In this document: positions 9,599-19,100 of the stretch, one piece after another | Position numbering within the stretch: position 1 is the first letter of the stretch | How the letters are laid out: every line of letters starts with the position of its first letter | From: Botryllus schlosseri | Taxonomy: Eukaryota > Chordata > Ascidiacea > Stolidobranchia > Styelidae | DNA length: 20,334 nt | Reading direction: 5' to 3' | NCBI GenBank assembly: GCA_000444245.1 | Contig: ATSW01009967.1 | Coordinates: 1-20,334 of the forward strand | Position numbers and translations under genes: made by a program | Notes under the pieces: model-generated | Told to the model about the DNA's origin: nothing | Database searches by the model: none | Seen by the model: the letters and a program-made list of their open reading frames with translations, nothing else

Positions 9599-10119
9599 GC
9601 GAGGTTCACGTTCGCGTTCTGTGTGTGAACCTCGGAAATTTAGAGGTTCATGTTCGCAAACGAACGGTAGGTTCTGGACTGTGAACCTTTTTCATATATT
9701 ACAATTTTCACGTCATTATAACATCTTTGTTTGAAATTTATTGCATTTCAACTGCGGGCCACTCTATGCATGGCACTGGCAGCATAAAAAATCAACACTA
9801 AACGAGCATGCACCTTGACAATCTCTAAAATTGTACTTGCTTTGTTACAAAAGGNTGCTCNAAATATCCAGCTTTCCGTTTGTGAATATTTAGTGACTCT
9901 CTGCTGTGAGCTTGACCCGCGATCACACAACATCAATAGCGAAATACACTACATATGTAGGTAGTCAGCGAATGATGCTTATTCAACCAATCACTGAAAT
10001 TTATATCGTTATCTGATGTAAAAAATCTAGCGGGCGTACGGGGTTCATCTTGATTTCGTATGTTTATTGTATCATAAAAAGCAAATCCGTGGGATTGAGG
10101 TGTTGGCTACGGTTAATGG

Positions 10120-10167
10120 GGTATTATCGGTAGCAGGTAGGCAGGTATTATCGGTAGCATGTGGGCT
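10120..10167 (+). repeat. 24-bp tandem duplication inside the element
   Basis: Two adjacent 24-bp units (10120-10143 and 10144-10167) both begin GGTATTATCGGTAGCA and differ at about three positions. They immediately precede the telomere-like array. Confidence 0.75.
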
Positions 10168-10173
10168 AAATTT

Positions 10174-10293
10174 CGGGTTAGGGGTAGGTTAGGGTTGGAT
10201 TTATGGTTGGGTTAGGGTTAGGCTTTGGGTTAGGTTAGGCTAGGTTAGGTTAGGTTAGGCTATGTTTCGGGTTAGGGTAAGTTCTTGGGTTAT
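10174..10293 (+). repeat. Degenerate TTAGGG-like (telomere-type) array
   Basis: About 120 bp is built from GGGTTA, TTAGGG, GGTTAGG and AGGTTAGGCT units, with the G-rich strand on plus. The purest piece is GGGTTAGGGTTAGG near 10209-10222, followed by several TTAGG pentamers. TTAGGG is the usual metazoan telomere repeat. The array sits inside the bounds of the inverted-repeat element, so it is interstitial and not a chromosome end. It could derive from captured telomeric DNA or have arisen by local slippage of a GGTTAG-like seed. Confidence 0.75.
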
Positions 10294-10672
10294 ACAGTCA
10301 CATGCTGAAGTGACGCATGCTGATGTGTTCCTTGCTGAACTGTCGTTTTCCATTGTGTCGCATGCTCATTGCTCATATGTCGGGCAACCGCCGAATACAT
10401 TGTCCGGTCTGGCCTAGACCGTTAGGCGCACGCTTATATTTCCTTGCAAGTCCTCGTCAAAATTGTTGGCAAAGCGACGGAAGATATTGATTTTATATGA
10501 TTATTATATCATTTGATTGCTCCAATTGATACATTTGGCGATGTTTATAAAGTCAATATCTACTTCACTTCAGCATTGAGGCATTATGTGGCCCGAGTCG
10601 TCGCTAGGTATCGTGTGTACCTGTACACTAATATATCACTTCACTGAAATGTAGGGTTGGAATTAGCAATAT

Positions 10673-10688
10673 GACGTCACGTGACGTC
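10673..10688. promoter_or_regulatory. Perfect 16-bp palindrome with CRE and E-box cores
   Basis: GACGTCACGTGACGTC reads the same on both strands. It overlaps two TGACGTCA-type (CREB/ATF) half-to-full sites and a central CACGTG E-box. It lies at the inner border of the right subterminal region of the 1196-bp element, so it may be a structural motif of the transposon rather than a host regulatory site. Confidence 0.4.
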
Positions 10689-10762
10689 TTGAGGTTCACG
10701 TTCTCGTTCACACAGAACCTTTCAAAAAGGTTCGCCTTCACACGAACCTGAACATTTCAGAG

Positions 10763-10778
10763 GTTCACACCATCCCTA
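10763..10778 (-). repeat. Right terminal inverted repeat
   Basis: GTTCACACCATCCCTA is the exact reverse complement of the left end. The direct repeat gtaaata follows at 10779-10785. Confidence 0.85.
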
Positions 10779-10785
10779 GTAAATA

Positions 10786-11370
10786 GCTATACTCGACAAA
10801 TTGCAAGATGCGCCTTCGTGACTAACGCAAAATGAAATATTACACTCCAAATAGGTGACTTTCTCCAAAATATATTCAATCACTATTCTTCAGCGGTTAG
10901 TTCGCCCGTCATTTCACTCATCAAACTTATCCTAGACGCATCCAAATATATCTCCTGCTTTTCAAAATCTAAAAGAGGAAAAAAGAATGTAGTTTCACCT
11001 AGTAAACTGTATAGTAGACGTGGAAGTAGACTGAAACAAAGCCACTTGGGTAAGGTAATGCGAGTCGGGAAAACTTACTTGACTACCCCGAAAAAAAGAA
11101 CTATTTGAATTCTGACCTCCTCTGATGAATGATTGCATCTTTGTAGCATCCGTAAATATATCAGGTGCCCACGATTACCAGAGATTGCCCGGCGCGGTTA
11201 ATGTTTCTTTAACTTGCTCATGTATTTATTATTTAGTAAAAGCGGATTACGTGATGCACTATTTTCAGCTTTTGAATATTCTATACTTCCCACGTCAACG
11301 TTTTGAATGCTACTCGTGCTATAGTACGACTACCCTTGTATAATATATTGGATTGTATATAAAACAAAGA
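10786..11370. other. Anonymous interval between the element and the dispersed repeat
   Basis: No gene or repeat was recognised. A 72-codon plus frame at 11125-11343 contains one hydrophobic run and several cysteines but no known motif. Confidence 0.4.
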
Positions 11371-11815
11371 ACATGTTTAAGACATGGCCTTATTAAAAAC
11401 ATGTTTTCCATTGTTTATTTTTCCTAGGCATGACGTCACGAACCTCTAATTGTGACGTCACCGTGAAATAACATGGACAACTGAACATATTGGGTAAATA
11501 TGGATCCTTTGACGAAAAAGGATTCCGGTCTTAAACGGACCAAAAATATCTTTGACCACGTCTATACATCGTTATGTAGCATTTTTACGCTCGGCGGTCA
11601 TCATCATCAGAACATCCATTCCGTACCAATGATGTATATCTACGTACTAAACTGTTGAACCGACGATGATTTCGAGGTTTCCGACCATTCCATGTCGTAT
11701 GCGTCGACGATATCGGGTGCAAATATACCGTAGGCTTATACTACGTGTTTGTTTTCGAAAGTAATTACACAATTATGGCATTATTATACAATTTTTGAAG
11801 AAAAATGGAATACGT
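11371..11815 (+). repeat. Dispersed repeat, copy 1 (unclassified)
   Basis: This block aligns in the same orientation with about 15645-16145. Shared landmarks in the same order are GACATGGC, a TTACGTCAC or GACGTCAC motif with TAATTG, AATATCTTTGAC, ATACATCGTTATG, AGAACATCCATT, CTGTTGAACCG, ATTTCGAGGTTT, and CGTCGTAT or CATGTCGTAT. By eye the better parts are about 75-80% identical, with small indels. The minus strand shows a shared conceptual reading in part (VDAYDM here, VDVYDV in copy 2), but frames are interrupted and no protein family is recognised. It could be an old non-autonomous DNA element, a SINE-like repeat or a local duplication. Exact ends are uncertain. Confidence 0.7.
11431..11460. 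promoter_or_regulatory. Inverted pair of TGACGTCAC (CREB/ATF-like) sites
   Basis: TGACGTCAC at 11431-11439 and its reverse complement GTGACGTCA at 11452-11460 flank a 12-bp spacer. TGACGTCA is the full cAMP-response element. The corresponding bases of copy 2 (15733-15762) retain the layout with several substitutions, so the motif belonged to the ancestral repeat. Function is only inferred from the motif. Confidence 0.4.
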
Positions 11816-14800
11816 TAGAAAAATATATGGGATATTTATTGTATAGTGCTCGTCGTCGAGTTTTGGTTTTCAACATATTCGGCGTGCCAGTATACTATTA
11901 ATTACTTAACTCCAGCCCTTGCAAATTTAGTTATCATGTTGGTGTGATGAAAATGACCTACGGTCAGAGAGTCGCTTTGATCTTCCATCCCCACCCAACC
12001 ATTACGCGCAGTTTATCTAAGAATCGCAAGATAAATGGAGGCTACTGCTGGCTTTGCAAGTCAGTCGAAAATCATTCAAAGAGATAAAACAATGAAAGAA
12101 AGACTCGGTATAGGGTAAGGTTAATCGGGGGAGAAACGCTCGGACAGACTAACGTACTAGTTTTTGGACATTGCTACGCTACTATGTTAATAGCATCACA
12201 ATATGTCTATGTCTTCTTGTCATTAGTATGGAAATCCCGTCGCCCGTAATTGTGATCCAGCCTGCTTGTCATGCAATAAATATTCAGATATTAATGGATT
12301 TCCTTATGTGTTTTGGACCGTGTTTCATCTCCATGTACCCGTTCCCCATATCAAGGATTAAACTTCAATGTTTTAATAAGGGTAAAGTGGTGGTTTAATT
12401 AATTGACCTCACGAAGTCGTTTCGACACATTCCCTGCCTCTCATTTTATCGCCATAATGTGACGTGATGAAAATATATCAAGCGAATGATGGAATGAAAG
12501 ACTTGATGAAATATGATGGTATATCAGGAAACCTCTATGACCCTGAACCTTGAAGCTTCGACGTAGGTCCTATATGGTACTATTATTTCATTTGCATTTG
12601 GCGATTAAATAATGGATCTATCCGATAAAAATCGATTTGGTGCACTTTATGTTTTTGCTAATTTGCTGTACTTTTGCGTCAGTTGTCAGTCATCATGTTA
12701 AACTATCTGATTGAGTTAACTGCGATTACAACGCTGTATCAGCGTCTCTCAGAATTATCCCAACATATCCCATTCCTCAACTTCCTTCATTAACACCGTG
12801 TGGGGCATTGTATTCCACGAGAAGGTAGCTTGTAACTTTAATTAAATGTATTGTTAGCACATGGAAGTCGTGTAACGTCTCGAGAAAACACGAACCAGTG
12901 CGGAAGGCATTATTCTCTTGTTTTGGAGTATGCTGTGAGGCAAATGGAGATTGTTGTCAGCCAAAACACGATGTAAACAGCTTGTCTTGTCGTCAAATTA
13001 GAGTAAATTCAATTAACGTCACCCGAACATCTCGTCAGTGACATCTGAAAAGACTGTGAGGGGATGGAATGCCACCTTTCAACAAGATGAATACAAAAAT
13101 ATGACAGCTGTGTGATCGAATTTGTTACAGATAACCATCGCAACAATATCCCACAGTCAGAGCCATCTATGTTCATGTTCAATTGTTCATACAATAGATT
13201 CTTGTAATCTTCTCTAATGCGATATTTCAGGATTGAAGTAATTTTTCGCATGAGAATTATCCCAATCGGATAATCTAATAAGTCAAGTATACATATTAAC
13301 GAATATTACGGCCGAAAAGATGACTACAAACTCCACCGCTGTTTTGAACGATGAAACATCATCTTTTGACCATTGATAGTCACGATACAGATTTTAAAAA
13401 TAGCATTTTTACTGAAAATCTGCCCGCGTGTGACTTAAATTGAACTCGCTGCTATGTCTTGATACGACTCGAAGATGTGACATTAATCAACGTCAGAATC
13501 CTCCACCATAATATTTTAGTAGACAGAGACGATATCTGTTATAAAATTTCTTCACTAGCAGAAGTATTCACAATGGTTCATTATCCAGCCATTCAGTTTA
13601 CATCTCTATAATATAGTAACACAATTAGCTATGCTTACAGCCTTCTGGACGTCTTGGACTTCTTATGTAATTCATTGTCATGCGTGTCGTATTTATAACA
13701 AAAGAAATAGTCGTACCGCCGGTTTTTCAGTCTTTCAGCAATTTCTAGTCAAGATTTATGCCATTGCGAATATAGTTTCCATCATAGACACGCTTTTGTC
13801 AGTAGAGTAGATAGGTTTATTTACTAATAAATAAGCATTGCAGGTTAGCTGTTTGGTGTGCCAAGCTACCTGACCCTTCATAACCGGAAACATCGACTAT
13901 GATAGATTCGTCTACTGTTGAATTCGCACTGTGATTCAGGCCCATACAGCGACATTCGTATGTATAGTTGCTCTCAGACCTTGTCTATACGTCGTAGGTC
14001 GAATGGCTACAGGTATAGGTAAAATTATAGTATGCCATGTAACAACATATTAATCAGTTTATCACATGCCGCTCCGCGATAGCAAAGAACATTGGGTGTT
14101 GTGTCAACGTCACGACTTTTGAGTCAAGTCGACCGTCAAATTGATGTATACATGCTGACTCACTGCCTAAGAAAACAGCGAGACACCGAAATTACCTGCA
14201 ATTATTTGGAAAATTCGATGGTTTCTGTACACATATCACACTGCCATTGCTGCAGATACCCCGGCGTCCATGCGTGAAACAGGTTTTGAATGTTATCACT
14301 TGTCGTTGTAGTACATTAGTCATTTGAAACGATTCAGCTCATGATTAATGGATAGGATTAAGGTGATATCAAGCGCTCTATTTGTCATTCGCCGGCCTTG
14401 CTTTGGACTACTTCCCTTTCAAAGTGCAACGCCGCTCGTTTCCAGTTGAACTTTTGTTTTAACATATATAAGGAAATCGGAAGGGGTCGATGCTATTGAC
14501 GGTGTCATCAACAGCACCCGAAACTATACGGTGACTTTGAGCGAAGGGCTATTTTGCGATGGATTACTGCTGAAAGCTGCGCTCGTACGACGACGTATCT
14601 CAGCCGCACTCTCGCATCCAACGACTCTGATTACTCACAGGATGTGGCTGGGCCCAACGATTATATACAATACTCTTATTCATAAGGGGTTTTATGGTGC
14701 TAGACTGCTAAGGTCTTGTGCACCAGGTATGAGGGTAGGTAGGTAGCTATAGGTAAATCGGATAAGTCCACACAATACAACAAATTCTACAAATACTGTA

Positions 14801-15644
14801 ATACGATACGAGAATCGTCTGTAATGATTCGGGTCGAATATCGTGAGAATCGATTTGACCGGGCAACGAAAATATAATACTTCACACCAAGAGTTACTTC
14901 AACAACGAAAGATATTGATCAGAGGCATCGAAGTATCCAAAACACGTAGACTATTGTGGGAACAAAATTTCTGGAAAGTAATGATCGCAATTCAGCATTG
15001 TCAGGGGCGTTGCTAATCATAGGAATACCAAATTATTTTTCTGTCGCAAAAATGTACAATTAGGAATTAGCAATTTCAAATTTATGAATATTGATTGGCA
15101 TATATGTTTGTCTTTATTTGAAATAACGGCTTTCTATTCATGATCGTCGGGTGGGTATAGTAGTACGTTATGGCTCTGGTTTACACGATCTTTAGAATGA
15201 GTATTTCAAGTAGGCATATCGTATGCGGCGCGCAAGTGGTTACAATCACGTGCTGGCAATGACCATGACCCCAGGTTATTTGTGAAAGTATTAATAAACG
15301 AGCTACAAGCAGACACCTGCACTCGCGCATACAGGGAGACACACTCGCGCGCACACACACACAGACATTCAAACACGCATGCTCAGTGCGAACCTGTGCA
15401 GTGTGCACGCATGTGAACAGACACACACCTTTATATACATATGGCCACCCAAGCTACGCAGAACTGAAGTGGGCCGCGGTGTGCGTTGCCTACGCGGGGA
15501 ATCAGCTTCCTAATTATGTAGTATTACTTACTGCATAAAAAACACTTTTGATAAATAACACAAATATGCAAAATCACACCAGCATATAGGGGCATTTACA
15601 TGTCCGAACTGCAAATTCAAAACAGGACGTGTGACGATATAGCA
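11816..15644. other. Anonymous interval between the two repeat copies
   Basis: No gene is recognised in 3.8 kb. A minus-strand ATG frame at 13009-13251 (80 codons) has no known domain. A possible TATA box, TATATAAGG at 14465-14473, precedes a somewhat GC-richer stretch (14480-14700) in which all three plus frames stay open for 50-70 codons. One reads VDAIDGVINSTRNYT, superficially like the AIDG motif of Harbinger transposases, but the following residues do not support that. Small hairpins occur, for example around 13842-13870. Confidence 0.35.
15310..15428 (+). repeat. CA-rich simple-sequence region
   Basis: The core GCGCGCACACACACACAG (15347-15364) is surrounded by imperfect ACAC, GCGC and GTGTGC pieces out to about 15428. 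It is a decayed microsatellite of alternating purine and pyrimidine. The apparent minus-strand frame across it (15181-15426) is Cys- and Val-rich only because of the repeat and should not be read as a gene. Confidence 0.75.
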
Positions 15645-16145
15645 GCATTTAAATGACATGGCTGCATTAAAAACAAAATATAATTTAAAACAATCATGTT
15701 TAAAACATGTTTTATGGTGTTCTTTCAGTCATTACGTCACGGATCCTTAATTGCGACGGCACAAGGGATTGACATTACCAATTTTAAAAAATGGTGTAAA
15801 TATGGTACCTTCGACGTAAAAGGTTTCCGACTAGAGTCATAAACAGACCAGAAATATCTTTGACAGGGAATACATCGTTATGCAGCATTGTTACGGTCGG
15901 CGTTATAATCATTAGAACATCCATTATTTCGTAGAAATAATCTATGTCTACTCCATGCATGTAACATGCTGTAACTGTTGAACCGGCAAAGATTTCGAGG
16001 TTTTCAGTCATGCACCCCACGTCGTATACGTCGACTATATTGGGTGTAAATCGTCCGTAAGCAGATACTACATGTTTTTACGAAAATATTTACACGCTTA
16101 TAGCATAATTATACAACGACTGAAAAGAAAATTTAAAGGATTTTC
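15645..16145 (+). repeat. Dispersed repeat, copy 2 (unclassified)
   Basis: This is the second, same-orientation copy of the block at 11371-11815, about 4.3 kb away and diverged by roughly a quarter of its positions. It carries an extra segment of about 35 bp after the shared GACATGGC...ATTAAAAACA start. A minus-strand frame (15784-16020, starting only with GTG) is open here, while the matching region of copy 1 is interrupted, so it is probably not coding. The block is bracketed by ATGTTTAAAACATGTTT motifs. Confidence 0.7.
15685..15712 (+). repeat. Palindromic AAACATGTTT motif, left bracket of copy 2
   Basis: TTAAAACAAT followed by CATGTTTAAAACATGTTT. Nearly the same string recurs at 16146-16170 in the same orientation. 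Because AAACATGTTT is self-complementary, the pair can be read as direct or inverted repeats. Confidence 0.6.
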
Positions 16146-16170
16146 TTAAAACAATGTTTAAAACATGTTT
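16146..16170 (+). repeat. Palindromic AAACATGTTT motif, right bracket of copy 2
   Basis: TTAAAACAATGTTTAAAACA then TGTTT, matching 15685-15712 except for a short gap. It may mark the right end of the repeat unit. Confidence 0.6.
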
Positions 16171-19100
16171 CAAACAAGGGTCTGAAAACATTTGTTTTAA
16201 ATGAAACCCATGTACCTGACGCACTGGACTACTCAAGCACAAGTTGAAGTCTGACAATACATTCCAAAACCACTTCAAGTAGAAGTAGAAGTGAACGTTC
16301 TGAAAACTACTCAAACAAATAGTTTTGAAAACTTTATTTGGTTGTGGTGTCGCATACATTTATAGTAATAAATCCGAGATCGATTACTTCCGAAATTGCG
16401 AGATGTATCGTCGCATCAATCCAAAATGACTGATGACTCCACTAACAGGTCAATTTTCGTATATATATTATAGTACCATGATACACATGAAGACTCATTG
16501 CGACCAGTTAATATGATAATTTCACTAACAAAAGAACTCCTGTCTTTACTTGATAAGAGACACCCAAAAAGTCATATATCATATCCGCATTGTGCAATAG
16601 GCAGTTTCTCCATATTGCATATCAGACTTTGGATGTCGAGAGAATCTTGCTCGATACCGTGAAGGAAATGAATTCGACCAATACTGAGGAACCGTTTATT
16701 CAACGGTTCAAAACAATTTTTTTTTTATATTATCCTAATGATACTGGAAATTCATTTCCCGACACGATTTCTCCGTTTTGAAGCATTGTCCTGACAATAC
16801 CAGTCACGCATCATGGGTACGCAGACGCACTAATCTCGATGCCATTTCAGCAATCTGTCTTGCAACATCTGGGATTTTCTCTGACAAAGTGTATCCGCTG
16901 CGGTTTAATGGTTGCATACACTTTTTAGGAAGCTCGTCCGGGAAGGGCGATGAAATGATTGCTATATTTAATCCAATTGTCGTCTTCGTTTTTCACACCT
17001 TTTTGATCTTCAGTTTTCTCGGGCGGCCATGATTACTTTTATTGTGTCGTCACGCCCGTCTCCCGGGGTCGATTCGCGTGAAAACATTCAAAAACACGAT
17101 AATTTGTCTCGCCAAAAGATAAAAAAATAACAAACACAGAAGCACGTTATATCTATCTTCAAATACAACAAGGGTTGACGGAATAACGCGTGAACTATTT
17201 CGTTGTTTCTTTTCTCGCTATATCTTGGGTGACAATATTGACAAGAGTTCTATCAACCTTGTCTTCTTGTCCGTGAACCTCAGGCCTGGTAATTGAATGC
17301 TTTGTAGGAGCGTCAACATTATAAAACCTGCTAGTTTTGTGATCACGTCAATTGAAATCAACGGCTTCTAAACTTCCATTGTTCAAGTATTGGGTGATTA
17401 TTTTTTCAAGTATGCTCCCTCACAATCGCATTTTTGTCAATATTTGTCTTTTTATTGGTGAGAATAACTAGGCAGAAAACTGTCTACATCGCCCCTGACA
17501 ATAGCATGAATTCGTGACTGACAGGCGCAATTCTCACTATCGAGATACCGTCGTACAACACGACATTAGTAATATTTATGCTTGAGCAATTGACTAGCAG
17601 ACCTTTATTAAGTTTAATTAATTAAAGTATAACAATATAGCAAATTTACATGACAGTCCAATCCGCTTTATTCAGCCAAAATGCTCGGAAACATACCAAA
17701 AGTACCAATTGCAAGTAATTGCGTTCATCTTGTACACAATTCTGCACTCGATGCCCTTTTGCAGTCACGACCGTAACGCAAACGTAATGTCCAATGAAGC
17801 ATTGTGTTGTCTCGATTTGGCCTTGAGTAAGCGTTATTAGCTATTCCATGAATGATTGTCTGTCCAGTTAAAAGCTTATTGCTTTATTCCCTACTGTTTT
17901 GTGATGTGCACTTTTATGATTTGAAATAACGCTTCAGCCCATAATGCGTGGCTTAGTATAGTGTACATTAAGAAATACTGTAGTGTATTAACCATAGATA
18001 CGTGTGCTACATATAGTAACATATTAATATTTGTTGAATCGTTTGGTAGCCAAAATACTTTACTGCGGCTCTCTATTTATAACTGTTGGGTTGTGTGTCT
18101 CGAGCATGAAACGGGTTTGGCCACTAGTGGCATGTAAAGTGTAGCCTAGCAAGAGTGGCAGACAGTTATACCGTAGTCCTACACACAACAAACATATAGT
18201 TACGCACGCTTCGTGGTTGTGCATTGTGTAGTAAGGCAGAGTCAAATAAAGGTATGTAGACCACATCACTTCTCGGCATTACAGAATAATGACAAATAAA
18301 TAATTATTTTCTATGTCATTTACGAAATTCGCTACAGGTGAGTTTTATTACTAAACGTATCTTGTTGTATTCTGTCCACGGTAGGTCAATTGATATCGGT
18401 CGCATTCAACAAAGATTCATATACCCTAGATGGGGTCTACCGTGTGACCCGCTCACAAATCGAACCCGTACAACGGCAGGACTAATCGTGCTATAATACA
18501 GTGTAATGTATGATTACATCTATTCAGTTGCACATGCTTTGACAGGCCTATCTTGTCTTAATACACTACGGCACGTTAATAAGTTGTATTTACGATATAA
18601 TCACCTGGCAATAATGGGGAAGGATGTCATGTCGAATCACAACAAAACGCACCAATGACACTCTAACTAACACCAAGCTTATTTCTCTATTAAAACATCG
18701 TATTATTCTTAGATATTATGGTTTATGCTTATTATGGTATGTTAAAAATATAATCAGTCGGTTGGAAGAATCCTTTAATGTGTTGCAATGCTTACACCTG
18801 AAAAGAGGGGTACGTGTTTAGACGCGGCCGCTGAATATTGAAAAACAATCCTTTAACGGACAAGTCTTACACAACGATACATGGAATTGAGACGCAAATT
18901 CCATGCTTTGTTGATTGTTTAGTGATACGGTTTATCAAACATTCAACAGCATTCGGCGTGTCTAAACAGTCTCCTAATGGGAGTCTTATGAACAACGACG
19001 CACTTGAAGCATGTCTTTGTCGAAAAGGTGGCAAAGCGAACCGGATTTATATGTGTACAGATGGGTAATGTCACGGGTTCAGTAATAACAATTTCGGCTT

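Larger units (their letters stand above)
9583..10778. mobile_element. Non-autonomous inverted-repeat DNA transposon, probably hAT
   Basis: The element starts TAGGGATGGTGTGAAC (9583-9598) and ends with its exact reverse complement (10763-10778), a perfect 16-bp terminal inverted repeat. Inside each end lie about five AGGTTC or GAACCT motifs in alternating orientation within about 100 bp, like the subterminal transposase-binding motifs of hAT elements. Seven flanking bases are nearly duplicated on both sides. The TAGGG-type tip and the subterminal motif clusters argue for hAT; a 7-bp rather than 8-bp duplication leaves a small doubt. The interior has no transposase: a minus-strand frame at 9748-9936 is unrecognised and contains ambiguous bases. 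The centre holds a 24-bp tandem pair, a telomere-like array and a CATGCTGA-rich segment. It would need an outside transposase to move. Confidence 0.8.

Noticed and set aside
10174-10293. A true telomere or chromosome end
   Set aside because: The units are degenerate, the array is short, unique sequence lies on both sides, and it falls within an inverted-repeat element.
13009-13251. An 80-codon ATG-started minus-strand gene
   Set aside because: No domain, splice context or conserved block was seen, and frames of this length are expected by chance at this base composition.
14485-14540. Harbinger transposase AIDG motif
   Set aside because: The residues after AIDG do not follow the family pattern (no NRKGYHS-like block) in any frame.
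15181-15426. Cysteine-rich 81-codon minus-strand protein
   Set aside because: The composition comes from the CA/GT-rich simple repeat it crosses.
11371-16145. The two direct repeats as long terminal repeats of one retroelement
   Set aside because: There are no TG...CA ends, no primer-binding site or polypurine tract, and no gag or pol-like similarity between them. The two copies also differ in internal structure.
18440-18480. Polymerase III B box on the minus strand (GGTTCGATTTG)
   Set aside because: It deviates from GGTTCGANTCC, and no A box lies at the right distance.
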